A stretch of 15,214 nt of DNA from JBPOHE01 sp052035915 (GTDB lineage Bacteria > Pseudomonadota > Gammaproteobacteria > Chromatiales > Chromatiaceae): contig JBPOHE010000035.1 in the NCBI GenBank assembly GCA_052035915.1, positions 1-15,214 on the forward strand. Direction: 5' to 3'. Within the stretch, counting starts at the first letter, position 1; every line of letters starts with the position of its first letter. Position numbers and translations under genes: made by a program. Below, in pieces: positions 5,256-13,453 of this stretch. The notes under the pieces are model-generated. The model was not told the DNA's origin and searched no databases. It was given only the letters and a program-made list of their open reading frames with translations.

Positions 5256-7871
5256 ATGCTCCCACCCAGGGATCGCATCTCGACCATTATCACCCGCCTG
5301 GGGGGCATCACGGCCTTGCTGGTCGCCCTCAGCCTGCCGCTTGGCTATGCCCTGACGGACCTGAAGGACCTGGGGGACTCGCTGGAGTTCAAGGCCAAGG
5401 TCAAGGCCTCGGCCATGACCGGGCTCATCGCCACCCATCCCGAATTGTGGCAACTCGCCGAAAACCGCATGCAGGGTCTGATCTCCCGGGAGCCGGTCCC
5501 GCTCGCCGACGAACTCATCCAGGTCTTCGATGACAAAGGCCAGCTCATCTTGCGACATGGCCGGGAACTCCAAGGGCCTGCGCTGAGCCGAAGTTATGCC
5601 CTCTATGACGTGGACAGGGTGGTCGGTCGCATCCAGGTCAGCGCCTCCTTGCTGGGCACCCTCTCCAGAACCGCCATCGCCGCTCTGTGCGGTCTCTTGC
5701 TCGGCGGCATCGTCTTCGTCGTGTTGCGCGTGCTGCCCTTGCGGGCGCTACGGCAAGCGATGTCCAGCCTGATGGAAGAGAAGGAACGGGCCGAAACCAC
5801 CCTGAGCTCCATCAGCGACGCCGTGACCACCACGGATGCCGAGGGACGCCTGATCAGGATGAATCTGGCCTGGCTGGCCATGATCGAGACGGATAGCCCG
5901 GCGCAAACCGCTGGGCGTTCGGTATTCGAGGTCGTCGCCCCCGAACACCGGGCGGCCTATGCCGAGCTGCACCAAGGGGTGCTGGCCGGCGAACCGAGGC
6001 AGTTGAGATACGAAATGATCGGTCTCAAGGGCGGTCGTCGCTGGTTGGAGACCCGGGCCGTGCCCATGCGGGACGGCGGCAGGACGGTGGACCTGGCTGT
6101 CACCCGGGACATTACCGCCAGCCAGCAGGCGGAAGCCAAGCTCCAACTCGCCAGCAGCGTCTTCACCCATGCCCGGGAAGGCATCATGATCACCAACGCC
6201 GAGGGCGCCATTCTCGATGTCAACGAAGCCTTCACCCAGATCACCGGCTACAGCCGCGACGAAGCCCTGGGACACAACCCGAGCCTCCTCAGTTCAGGCC
6301 GTCACGACAAGAGCTATTTCACCGCCCTCTGGCATAGTCTGACCGATCAAGGGCATTGGAGCGGCGAGATCTGGAACCGGCGCAAAAACGGCGATGTCTT
6401 CGTCGCCATGCAGACCATCAGCACGGTACGTGATCACCAGGGCCAGGCCCAACACTACGTGGCTCTGTTCTCCGATATCACCTCGCTCAAGGAACACCAT
6501 AACCGGCTGGAGCACATCGCCCATTACGACGCCCTCACCAAGCTGCCCAATCGGGTGTTGCTGGGAGACCGCTTGTATCAGGCCATGACCCAGATGCAAA
6601 GGCGCGGACTCAGGCTGGCGGTGGCCTATCTCGACCTCGATGGCTTCAAGGCCGTCAATGACCAGCATGGACACCGGGTCGGCGATCGCCTCCTGGCGAA
6701 TATCGCGGCCAAGATGAAACAGGCCCTGCGTGAAGGTGACACCATCGCCCGCCTCGGGGGTGATGAGTTCGTCGCCATTCTGACCGATCTGCCGGACGTC
6801 AAATCTTGCGCCCCCATCCTCTCCCGCCTGCTCACCGCCGCCGCCGAGTCGATCCAGATCGGCCCCTATAGCCTCCAGGTCTCCGCCAGTATCGGGGTCA
6901 CCTATTTTCCGCAAAAGGAGGAAGTAGATGCCGATCAACTCCTCCGCCAGGCGGACCAGGCCATGTATCAGGCCAAACTGATCGGCAAGAATCGTTACCA
7001 GGTCTTCGACATCGAGCGGGATCGCAGCCTGCGCGATCATCACGAAAGTCTCCAGCTCATCCGTCACGCCCTGGCCAAAGGCGAGTTTCTCCTCTATTAC
7101 CAACCCAAGGTGAATCTGCGCCTGGGCACCCTCATCGGCGCCGAGGCCCTGATTCGCTGGCAGCACCCGGAACGGGGTCTATTACTGCCGGCAAGCTTTT
7201 TACCCACGACCGAGCATCATCCCCTCGCGGGTGACCTCGGCGACTGGGTGATCCACACCGCCCTCGACCAGGTGGAACGCTGGCGCCCCCAGGGCCTCGA
7301 TATCCCGGTCAGCGTCAATCTCAGCACCCACCAATTGCAGCAGGCGGATTTCGTCGACCATCTGCAAAGGCTCCTGGCCGCCCATCCCGGGGTCGCGCCG
7401 GCCAGCCTCGAACTCGAGATCATGGAAGCCAGCGCGGCGGCGGACCTGGCCCAAGTCTCCCAAGTCATCCAGGCCTGCCATCGGATCGGCGTCACCCTGG
7501 CCCTGGACGACTTCGGTACCGGCTACTCCTCGCTGCATCAGCTGAAGATCCTCGCGGTGGATCAGCTCAAGATCGATCAAAGCTTCGTGCGCAACATGCT
7601 CGACAGCCCGGATGATCTGGCCATCCTCAAGGGCGTCTTGGGCCTGGCCACCGCCTTCCATCGCCAGGTCATCGCCGAAGGGGTGGAAACCCGGGAACAC
7701 AGCGAACTCCTGTTGCAACTCGGCTGCGAACTGGTCCAGGGCAACGGTATCGCCAAGCCGATGCCACCCCAGGAGTTTCTCGCCTGGGCGGCCCAGTGGC
7801 GCCCGGACCCGGGTTGGAGCCGTCTGTCCTCCGAACCATCGGCACCCAGCACGGGATCGCTAGAGCCCTAG
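5256..7871 (+). CDS. Membrane PAS-PAS-GGDEF-EAL protein (c-di-GMP synthesis/breakdown)
   Basis: The product has 871 residues from ATG 5256; a TTG at 5223 is in frame but overlaps the upstream gene. Two membrane segments (about 16-33 and 139-158) bracket a short periplasmic region of about 105 residues. Two PAS domains follow (about 183-290, DAVTTTDAEGRLI; and about 298-412, EGIMITNAEGAILDVN). The GGDEF domain (about 415-585) has an intact GGDEF at 501-505 and an inhibitory-site RxxD (R492, D495). The EAL domain (about 598-850) keeps EAL (630-632), the Asn of SVNLS (688), DDFGTGYSS (751-759), Lys772 and AEGVET. In the usual E-x-T-E motif the Thr is Met (EIME, 721-724), with both Glu kept. Both catalytic domains should therefore be active: diguanylate cyclase and c-di-GMP phosphodiesterase. 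The short periplasmic part and the binding-protein gene 20 bp upstream suggest control by a periplasmic ligand. No ribosome site is obvious, so translation may depend on the upstream gene. Confidence 0.93.
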   Translation: MLPPRDRISTIITRLGGITALLVALSLPLGYALTDLKDLGDSLEFKAKVKASAMTGLIATHPELWQLAENRMQGLISREPVPLADELIQVFDDKGQLILRHGRELQGPALSRSYALYDVDRVVGRIQVSASLLGTLSRTAIAALCGLLLGGIVFVVLRVLPLRALRQAMSSLMEEKERAETTLSSISDAVTTTDAEGRLIRMNLAWLAMIETDSPAQTAGRSVFEVVAPEHRAAYAELHQGVLAGEPRQLRYEMIGLKGGRRWLETRAVPMRDGGRTVDLAVTRDITASQQAEAKLQLASSVFTHAREGIMITNAEGAILDVNEAFTQITGYSRDEALGHNPSLLSSGRHDKSYFTALWHSLTDQGHWSGEIWNRRKNGDVFVAMQTISTVRDHQGQAQHYVALFSDITSLKEHHNRLEHIAHYDALTKLPNRVLLGDRLYQAMTQMQRRGLRLAVAYLDLDGFKAVNDQHGHRVGDRLLANIAAKMKQALREGDTIARLGGDEFVAILTDLPDVKSCAPILSRLLTAAAESIQIGPYSLQVSASIGVTYFPQKEEVDADQLLRQADQAMYQAKLIGKNRYQVFDIERDRSLRDHHESLQLIRHALAKGEFLLYYQPKVNLRLGTLIGAEALIRWQHPERGLLLPASFLPTTEHHPLAGDLGDWVIHTALDQVERWRPQGLDIPVSVNLSTHQLQQADFVDHLQRLLAAHPGVAPASLELEIMEASAAADLAQVSQVIQACHRIGVTLALDDFGTGYSSLHQLKILAVDQLKIDQSFVRNMLDSPDDLAILKGVLGLATAFHRQVIAEGVETREHSELLLQLGCELVQGNGIAKPMPPQEFLAWAAQWRPDPGWSRLSSEPSAPSTGSLEP

Positions 7872-7884
7872 ACGCAGGAGAGGA

Positions 7885-8001
7885 CCGGGCCTGGGCCATG
7901 AAGGGCCGATTTTCGTTCTCCAAATAAGAACAATGGCTTGCTATAGAACTTATTGTTCTCTTCGGGAGAACAGAAATCCGGCTCTGAACGACCAGGCCCG
8001 G
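7885..8001. repeat. 117-bp symmetric intergenic repeat, copy 2
   Basis: It has the same length and layout as copy 1. CCGGGCCTGG (7885-7894) pairs with CCAGGCCCGG (7992-8001). The 17-bp palindromes are at 7915-7931 and 7955-7971, centres 40 bp apart. AGAACAAT (7927-7934) can also pair with ATTGTTCT (7952-7959). The second palindrome forms a 6-bp hairpin with a TTCGG loop. It lies between the c-di-GMP gene and the glycosyltransferase gene, both on the plus strand. Confidence 0.85.
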
Positions 8002-8101
8002 AGGCGGGCCACCCACTCCCGCGGAGCCAGGGATACAGGTATCGTTGTAGTGTCCAGGTTTTCTCCTCCCATCCATCCAACGCCGACAGGTTCCAATCCC
8101 A

Positions 8102-9997
8102 GTGAACTCCGTCCATCCGCTCAGCCTCACCAAGCCGACCCGCCTCGCCCATCTGACGGCGATCCTCCTACTCGGGATGTTTTTCTGGCTGGGGATGAGC
8201 AGCAGCGTCATGAAGTCCGCCACCTTCGACGAGCCCGCCCATCTCACCGCGGGCTACAGCTATTGGCTCAGCGGGGATTTCCGCCTCAATCCACAAAACG
8301 GCCTCCTGCCCCAACTCCTGGCGGCGCTGCCGCTGCTGGACGATGAACTCAGGTTTCCCAGCCTGGACTCGCCGGCCTGGAAGCAACGGGATGTCTGGAC
8401 CCTGAGCCAGGCCTTTTTCTACGACCTGGGCAACGACACCGAGGCCATGTTGCGCCAGGGGCGGGCCATAATTCTGCTGCTGGGGGTGGTGCTGGGGGCG
8501 GGCCTCTATCTCTGGTCGCTACGGCTCCATGGTCCAGGCGGCGCCCTCTTTTCCCTGAGCCTGTTCGTGTTTTGCCCGAACATCCTCGCCCATAGCCAGC
8601 TCATCACCTCGGATATCGCCTTTTCCCTTTGCCTGCTCCTGGCGATGGCGAGCCTCTGGTGGCTCTACCAGCGTCTGACCTGGCTACGGCTCCTGGTCGG
8701 CGGGCTCTGTCTGGGGCTACTGGCCCTCGCCAAGATGTCCGCCATCCTGGTGTGGCCCATGCTGGTCCTCATGGTGGCGGCGCGGTTGAGGTATGGTCCT
8801 CCGGTCCTCGAGATCCGCGGCCCCCTCGTCAACCATTCCCTGAGTTCCCGCCTCGGCCAGGGCCTGGCGCTCGGCCTGGCCAGCCTGATCGCTGGCATCC
8901 TGGCCCTGGGGGTGATCTGGCTGGGGCACGGGTTCCACAGCGGGAGCATCCCAACCTCGGCCTATTTCGCCTGGGAGGATCAGCTCGGACACAGCGGCCT
9001 TCTGGGCACCATCATCCGCTGGGCGAAGGCGCTGGGGCTCGCGCCCCAGACCTATCTCTACGGCCTCGCCCATACCCTGGCCTATGCCGCCAACCGCCCG
9101 ACCTTTCTTGCCGGTCACTACGGGCTCTTTTCCTCGCCCTGGTTCTTCCCCTATGCCGTGCTGGTCAAGACCCCCATGGCCACGCTGTTGGTGTTTTTGC
9201 TTGGGATACTCGGGCTGGTGCGCAAACGTCCGCTGACCCAGGGGTCCGGCACGCCGGACTGGTATCCGCTGCTGCCATTGCTGATCCTCATCCTCGTCTA
9301 TGGGGGCTTCGCCCTCACGGCCAGCATCAATATCGGCCATCGCCACATCCTGCCCATCTATCCGGCCGCTTTCATCCTCGCCGGTGGGCTCTGGCGTCGA
9401 TTTGGGAAGTGGCTGCTGCCGGCGGTGGCGCTGTTGCTGTGGGAATCGCTCTCTGTCTATCCCCATTACCTGGCCTTTTTCCAAGCGGCAGCGGGCGGAC
9501 CGGCCCAGGGCTACCGTCATCTGGTGGACAGCTCACTCGATTGGGGCCAGGATCTCCCCTGGCTGCGTCAATGGCTGGATGAGCATCCATCGACCCAGCC
9601 TAGCTATTTCTCCTATTTCGGCACCGGGGACCCGGCCCATCACGGCCTCCGGGTCCAGCGCCTGCCGGGCTTTCTCGACCGCAACCGCCAACCCATGACC
9701 GAACCCCTGTTCCCTGGCCGCTATATCCTCAGCGCCACCATGCTCTATCCCCTCTATCTGCCGCCTTACGGCTCGGTTTGGACAGCGTCGCAACGGGAGC
9801 TTTACCTCAGGGGCTCCCGGGGAGAAGGTCTGCAGTTCGAGGACTATCTGACCTTCGAGGCCCTGCGTTTCAACTGTCTCGGCGCCCAACTGCGTCAGCG
9901 CCGACCCGAGGCCATGATCGGCTACAGTCTGCTGGTGTACGAGGTGGGGGCCGGGGAACTGGCCGCGGCCCTGGCCTGTGAAGGCGGTGGGCGGTGA
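8102..9997 (+). CDS. GT39-like integral-membrane glycosyltransferase
   Basis: The product has 631 residues from GTG 8102. This start keeps the first membrane helix whole (LAHLTAILLLGMFFWLGM); the ribosome site is weak. Many hydrophobic helices run through to about residue 470, followed by a soluble C-terminal part of about 150 residues. The first loop carries the acidic pair typical of GT-C enzymes (ATFDEPAHLTAGYSYWLSGD, D43-E44), and a second conserved Asp occurs in HSQLITSDIAF (D171). These fit the ArnT/PMT-like family GT39, which transfers sugars from polyprenyl-phosphate donors to lipid or protein on the periplasmic side. The motif after the first loop reads NPQNGLLPQLL where many relatives have a Pro-Pro-Leu. 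No lipid A or glycan genes flank it, so the acceptor cannot be inferred. It ends about 100 bp before xseB. Confidence 0.78.
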   Translation: MNSVHPLSLTKPTRLAHLTAILLLGMFFWLGMSSSVMKSATFDEPAHLTAGYSYWLSGDFRLNPQNGLLPQLLAALPLLDDELRFPSLDSPAWKQRDVWTLSQAFFYDLGNDTEAMLRQGRAIILLLGVVLGAGLYLWSLRLHGPGGALFSLSLFVFCPNILAHSQLITSDIAFSLCLLLAMASLWWLYQRLTWLRLLVGGLCLGLLALAKMSAILVWPMLVLMVAARLRYGPPVLEIRGPLVNHSLSSRLGQGLALGLASLIAGILALGVIWLGHGFHSGSIPTSAYFAWEDQLGHSGLLGTIIRWAKALGLAPQTYLYGLAHTLAYAANRPTFLAGHYGLFSSPWFFPYAVLVKTPMATLLVFLLGILGLVRKRPLTQGSGTPDWYPLLPLLILILVYGGFALTASINIGHRHILPIYPAAFILAGGLWRRFGKWLLPAVALLLWESLSVYPHYLAFFQAAAGGPAQGYRHLVDSSLDWGQDLPWLRQWLDEHPSTQPSYFSYFGTGDPAHHGLRVQRLPGFLDRNRQPMTEPLFPGRYILSATMLYPLYLPPYGSVWTASQRELYLRGSRGEGLQFEDYLTFEALRFNCLGAQLRQRRPEAMIGYSLLVYEVGAGELAAALACEGGGR

Positions 9998-10042
9998 GTA
10001 TCCAGCCAGGTTGCCGGCCATCGGTCCTACCCAGACGGGCGG

Positions 10043-10072
10043 TTGACCCTGTGCCCGCCTCTGCGGTAGGGT
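10043..10072 (+). promoter_or_regulatory. Possible promoter for xseB-ispA
   Basis: TTGACC (10043-10048) and TAGGGT (10067-10072) are 18 bp apart. The -35 matches 5/6, and the -10 has the three key TA...T positions. Transcription would begin near 10080, about 20 nt before xseB, leaving room for the TCAGG ribosome site. Confidence 0.4.
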
Positions 10073-10101
10073 TACCTCCCTGCCTCGATCAGGTAATCCG
10101 C

Positions 10102-10353
10102 GTGTCCAGAAAAAAATCCTCCCCCAGTTTTGAAGAAGCCTTGAGCGAACTCGAACTCCTGGTCTCCACCCTGGAGAAGGGGGAACTCAATCTGGAAGAA
10201 TCCCTGGTCGCCTTCGAGCGGGGGGTCGCCCTGTCCCGGATCTGTCAACAGTCCCTACAGGAGGCGGAACAAAAGGTCCGCGTCCTCAGCGGGGAAGGTT
10301 CGCATGCCGAACTGGTCGAGTTCCCGGACGCCGGTATCCGGGCCGGTGACTGA
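10102..10353 (+). CDS. xseB: Exodeoxyribonuclease VII small subunit
   Basis: XseB partners the large subunit XseA in the nuclease that degrades single-stranded DNA in both directions in the cytoplasm. The frame is open from 9994, but GTG 10102 (with AGG 10 bp upstream) gives 83 residues, the normal size for the family. The sequence is typical: SFEEALSELELLVSTLEKGE, then LNLEESLVAFERGVALSRIC, forming two helices of a coiled-coil hairpin. xseA is not in the window. ispA follows 44 bp later, the common xseB-ispA order of proteobacteria. The C-terminal tail after residue 65 is variable. Confidence 0.92.
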   Translation: MSRKKSSPSFEEALSELELLVSTLEKGELNLEESLVAFERGVALSRICQQSLQEAEQKVRVLSGEGSHAELVEFPDAGIRAGD

Positions 10354-10397
10354 AGCCATGACCGCTGCCACGGGTCATCATCCTCGCCGAGTTCGTC

Positions 10398-11303
10398 ATG
10401 CCTGACGCCCAGACCGCCCTCCGGGAGCTGATGCGGCAGTGCCAGGCGCGGGTCGAGCAGGCCCTGGATCAGCGCCTGCCATCGGCCGAGACCTGTCCCC
10501 AGCGCCTGCATGCCGCCATGCGCCATGCCTGTCTCGGCGGCGGTAAACGCATCCGTCCCTTATTGGTCTATTGCAGCGGTCAGGCGGTCGGCCTCCCGGC
10601 GGAGCGGCTCGATGCCCCCGCCTGCGCGGTGGAGTTGATCCACGCCTACTCCCTGGTGCATGACGACCTGCCGGCGATGGACGATGACGATCTGCGCCGT
10701 GGTCGACCCACCTGCCACAAGGCCTTCGACGAGGCCACGGCCATTCTCGCCGGCGACGCCCTGCAAACCCTGGCCTTCCAGGTGTTGTGTCGCGACCCTT
10801 CCCTGGATGTGCCCGCGGAGATCCGCCTGCGGATGATCGAACGCCTGAGTATCGCCGCCGGTTCCCGGGGCATGGCCGGGGGTCAGGCCCTGGATCTGGC
10901 CGCGGTGGGCCGGGAACTCAGCCTCATCGAGCTGGAACACATGCACATCCACAAGACCGGGGCACTGATCCGCGCCAGCGTCTGCCTGGGGACATTGTTC
11001 GATCCCGACCTCGAACCGGAGCGATTGAGCCGGCTCGAACATTACGCCGGTTGCATCGGCCTGGCCTTCCAGATCAAGGACGACATCCTGGATGTGGAAG
11101 GCGATACCCGAACCCTGGGCAAGACCCGGGGCAAGGATGTGGCGGCGGACAAACCCACCTACCCGGCCCTGCTGGGCTTGGCCGGCGCCCGCGCCAAGGC
11201 GGAGGAACTGCGCCAGGAGGCCCAGGCCAGTCTGGACGGCTGGGATGAACGGGCCGACCCCTTGCGCTGGATGGCGGATTACATTATCGGGCGCGACCAT
11301 TGA
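10398..11303 (+). CDS. ispA: Farnesyl diphosphate synthase (geranyltranstransferase)
   Basis: The enzyme condenses isopentenyl diphosphate with dimethylallyl and geranyl diphosphate to make farnesyl diphosphate, the precursor of quinone side chains, undecaprenyl phosphate and, in phototrophs, carotenoids. The product has 301 residues, a normal length. The first Asp-rich motif is DDLPAMD (89-95), the DDx4D form typical of bacterial enzymes, with Tyr84 five residues before it as in C15-forming synthases. The second motif is DDILD (228-232) in AFQIKDDILDVEGDT. GGGKRIRPLL (47-56) is the usual substrate-binding start. ATG 10398 is the only good start. It shares the xseB transcript. The dxs gene that often follows in this cluster is absent; folE2 comes next after 204 bp. 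Confidence 0.95.
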   Translation: MPDAQTALRELMRQCQARVEQALDQRLPSAETCPQRLHAAMRHACLGGGKRIRPLLVYCSGQAVGLPAERLDAPACAVELIHAYSLVHDDLPAMDDDDLRRGRPTCHKAFDEATAILAGDALQTLAFQVLCRDPSLDVPAEIRLRMIERLSIAAGSRGMAGGQALDLAAVGRELSLIELEHMHIHKTGALIRASVCLGTLFDPDLEPERLSRLEHYAGCIGLAFQIKDDILDVEGDTRTLGKTRGKDVAADKPTYPALLGLAGARAKAEELRQEAQASLDGWDERADPLRWMADYIIGRDH

Positions 11304-11421
11304 AGCCGGTTTGCTCCCGCCCCCACCTTCCAAGATAATGCCTCGCTTATTTTCTTAACCATCTCCCGCAGCGTCGAGTCCGCCTCAGGTATTCCCGGGA
11401 ATTCCAATCCGCCAAGCTTGG

Positions 11422-11450
11422 TTGCTTGGGCCGGGCAGATCTCTTAGTAT
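11422..11450 (+). promoter_or_regulatory. Possible sigma70 promoter for folE2
   Basis: TTGCTT (11422-11427) and TAGTAT (11445-11450) are 17 bp apart; the -10 matches at four positions. Two perfect palindromes lie just upstream, ATTCCCGGGAAT (11391-11402) and CCAAGCTTGG (11412-11421, touching the -35). I see no Zur-type box, although zinc control is known for some folE2 genes. The intergenic stretch 11304-11507 holds no gene. Confidence 0.38.
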
Positions 11451-11507
11451 TCTGAGCGAATAACTCAACTTTTCTGGAGCGCTCCGGGGCCACCGAGGAC
11501 AAGCCGT

Positions 11508-12398
11508 ATGAGCACAGTGCCGAAAACCCTTGAGAGGTGTCCCCCCATGGCCGATGTGCAGGGGAGCGCGGATTCGCGCCGTATCGCCATCGACAAGGTC
11601 GGGATCAAGGACATCCGCCATCCGGTGCGGGTCAAGGACCGTAGCGACGGCGAACAGTACACGGTCGCCAGCTTCAACATGTACGTGAACCTGCCCCACA
11701 ACTTCAAGGGCACGCACATGTCCCGCTTCGTCGAGATCCTCAACGGCCATGAGAAGGTGATCAGCCTGGAATCCTTCAAAGGCATGTTGGTGGAGATGGC
11801 CGAGCGGCTGGAGGCGGATTCGGGCCACATCGAGATGAATTTCCCTTATTTCATCAACAAGCAGGCCCCGGTGACCGGGGTCATGAGCCTGATGGACTAT
11901 GACGTCACCCTGATCGGCGAGATCCACAAAGGCCATCCCCTCATGTACGTCAAGGTGGTGGTGCCGGTGACCAGCCTCTGCCCCTGTTCCAAGGAGATCT
12001 CCTCCTATGGGGCACACAATCAGCGCTCCCATGTCACGGTGCAGGTCCGTACCCGGGGCTTCGTCTGGATCGAGGAGATCATCGAACTGGTCGAAAACGA
12101 GGCCTCCTGCCAGCTCTACGGCCTGCTCAAACGGCGCGACGAGAAATACGTCACCGAGCGGGCCTACGACAATCCCAAGTTCGTCGAGGACATGGTGCGG
12201 GACATCGCCCTGCGCCTCAACCATGACGACCGCTTTACCGCCTATGTGGTGGAGTCGGAAAATTTCGAGTCCATCCACAATCACTCCGCCTATGCCATGA
12301 TCCGCCACGACAAGGAAAAAAAGGCCGGGGTGGTGGCGGGAGAGATGCCCGCCCGCCCGCGGGAACCGCCCAGGACGGAAGTCAACGAGGATACTTGA
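11508..12398 (+). CDS. folE2: GTP cyclohydrolase FolE2 (type IB)
   Basis: The enzyme converts GTP to dihydroneopterin triphosphate, the first step of folate and tetrahydropterin synthesis. Unlike FolE1 it works with metals other than zinc. The product has 296 residues. Family marks include IAIDKVGIKDIRHPVRVKD near the N-terminus, MNFPYFINKQAPVTGVMSLMD (about 110-130), and TSLCPCSKEISSYGAHNQRS (155-174) with the metal/active-site Cys and His. The start at ATG 11508 has GAGGA about 9 bp upstream. A second ATG at 11547 also has GAGG in front and is a possible alternative. The last 17 bp overlap the end of the convergent retropepsin gene. The C-terminal tail (EMPARPREPPRTEVNEDT) is not part of the conserved core. 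Confidence 0.95.
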   Translation: MSTVPKTLERCPPMADVQGSADSRRIAIDKVGIKDIRHPVRVKDRSDGEQYTVASFNMYVNLPHNFKGTHMSRFVEILNGHEKVISLESFKGMLVEMAERLEADSGHIEMNFPYFINKQAPVTGVMSLMDYDVTLIGEIHKGHPLMYVKVVVPVTSLCPCSKEISSYGAHNQRSHVTVQVRTRGFVWIEEIIELVENEASCQLYGLLKRRDEKYVTERAYDNPKFVEDMVRDIALRLNHDDRFTAYVVESENFESIHNHSAYAMIRHDKEKKAGVVAGEMPARPREPPRTEVNEDT

Positions 12399-13026
12399 GC
12401 ACCATCGCCTCCCCTTCGTGCCCCATTTGCACCCGGGAGAGGAAGGTCATGCCCAGCAACACCTTGGGCGGCATGTTGCCTTCCAGTATCACGGCGTCGA
12501 TGCCCCTGAGTTCGATATCCCCCACCTTCACCCGCTCCAGTTGCACCCCGTAGCCCCTGGTCTGGCCGGAGGCCGTGAACACCTGGGCGGGACGGGAGGA
12601 CTGACGGTAATCGAGACCGAGGCGATCGGCCTCCTTGGCGCTGAGGGCGGTCACCGAGGCGCCGGTATCCACCAGAAACTGCACCGGACGGCCGTTGATG
12701 CTGCCCGAGGTGCTATAACCCCCGATCACCGGATCCCGCCAGATATAGGCGAGCGAGGTCGCCGCGCTACGGTAGTTGGTGGCGATGGCCTGTCCCAGGG
12801 TGTAGGTATCAACCTTGCCATCGAGCTCCAATTGGGCCTTCTTGCTGTCGGCGGCAAGGAGTTTGACCCCTTCGGGGCTTCTTTGCCCGACTGACAAGAC
12901 CCGCTGGGTCCCGTCGATGGAGACCATGGCCTTGTCCGGAAAAAGCGCCAGCACCTCCACCCGCTCCACGGCCCCGAGCAGACCGCACCAACCGAGTCCC
13001 AGCAAAATGGGCAGGATTTTGTTCAT
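12382..13026 (-). CDS. Exported retropepsin-like aspartic protease (TIGR02281 type)
   Basis: The product has 214 residues from ATG 13026, which has GGAG 7 bp upstream; the frame extends further up but that part crosses a repeat. Residues 1-19 form a signal peptide. An N-terminal region (about 20-85) is followed by the protease domain (about 100-214), with the single catalytic motif FLVDTGASVTALS (Asp120) and the closing KVLLGMTFLSRVQM. Such proteins have one DTG per chain and must pair to form an active site. The physiological substrate is not known. It ends inside the last codons of folE2 (17-bp overlap, opposite strands). Confidence 0.88.
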   Translation of the reverse strand: MNKILPILLGLGWCGLLGAVERVEVLALFPDKAMVSIDGTQRVLSVGQRSPEGVKLLAADSKKAQLELDGKVDTYTLGQAIATNYRSAATSLAYIWRDPVIGGYSTSGSINGRPVQFLVDTGASVTALSAKEADRLGLDYRQSSRPAQVFTASGQTRGYGVQLERVKVGDIELRGIDAVILEGNMPPKVLLGMTFLSRVQMGHEGEAMVLKYPR

Positions 13027-13051
13027 GGCTTCACTCCAAGGGTGGCCGCCT

Positions 13052-13087
13052 GGTAGGGAGGATAAGGCGCTCGGCGCCGCATCCACC
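13052..13087. repeat. REP-like palindrome (GGATAAGGCGC type)
   Basis: The stretch begins GGTAGGGAGGATAAGG and ends CGCATCCACC. GGAT (13060-13063) pairs with ATCC (13081-13084), and the inner GGCGC/GCGCC (13066-13070, 13074-13078) forms a hairpin with a TCG loop. It resembles the GTAGGGTGGATAAG...CATCCACC repeats scattered between genes in many gammaproteobacteria. It lies just upstream of the retropepsin gene. The rest of 13088-13201 shows no feature. Confidence 0.55.
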
Positions 13088-13201
13088 GCTCTTGGTTGGT
13101 GGAATGAGATAGATAAGGTAGAAACCCCGGTGGTGGCCGCTGGGCGCAAAGAAAACCTTATGCCTAACCCTCTGCCCAACGCCGCTCTGCGTGTCCAAGG
13201 G

Positions 13202-13453
13202 TCAAGCGGCCCGTTGTTTGACGTTGACGTGGAGCACCTCGCGGTCAGGGTCGAAGTCCGCCAGACCAATATCACTTAAAGGCACCCCCAATAACTGGGC
13301 CTGCTCGATGGCGACAGAAAGCACATTGTGATAAGCAAAGGCCCGGCCACGATCGGTCTCACCCGCTCCGAACCCGGCTTCAATTCCATTTTGCCACGCC
13401 GCCAACAACACCTCTTCCAGGATGACCAGATAATCAGGATTTCTTTCGCTGAT
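13202..13453 (-). CDS. Small protein B', diverged copy of B; lacks a normal start codon
   Basis: Function not recognised. The frame is open from a TGA at 13468-13466 down to 13202. The first ordinary start is GTG at 13411, which would drop the N-terminus shared with B. Alignment to B places the true start near ATC 13453 (ISERNPDY against MDENSDY), and GAGGGG lies about 8 bp before that ATC. The shared pattern includes N-x-DY, D-x-GR...AY, and (S/A)D(I/V)GLA-x-FD. With ATC the product is 83 residues, mostly helical, with GVPLSDIGLADFDPDREV near the end. It either uses a rare ATC start, a shorter GTG start, or is a dying copy. Confidence 0.5.
   Translation of the reverse strand: MSERNPDYLVILEEVLLAAWQNGIEAGFGAGETDRGRAFAYHNVLSVAIEQAQLLGVPLSDIGLADFDPDREVLHVNVKQRAA

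Noticed and set aside
8629..9582. Plus-strand frame of 317 codons inside the glycosyltransferase gene
   Set aside because: Its composition is Pro/Arg/Gly-rich with no motif, a typical out-of-frame shadow of a membrane protein gene.
9994..10101. Longer N-terminus for xseB from 9994
   Set aside because: It would overlap the glycosyltransferase stop, give an oversized protein with an unrelated leader, and bypass the GTG 10102 that has its own ribosome site.
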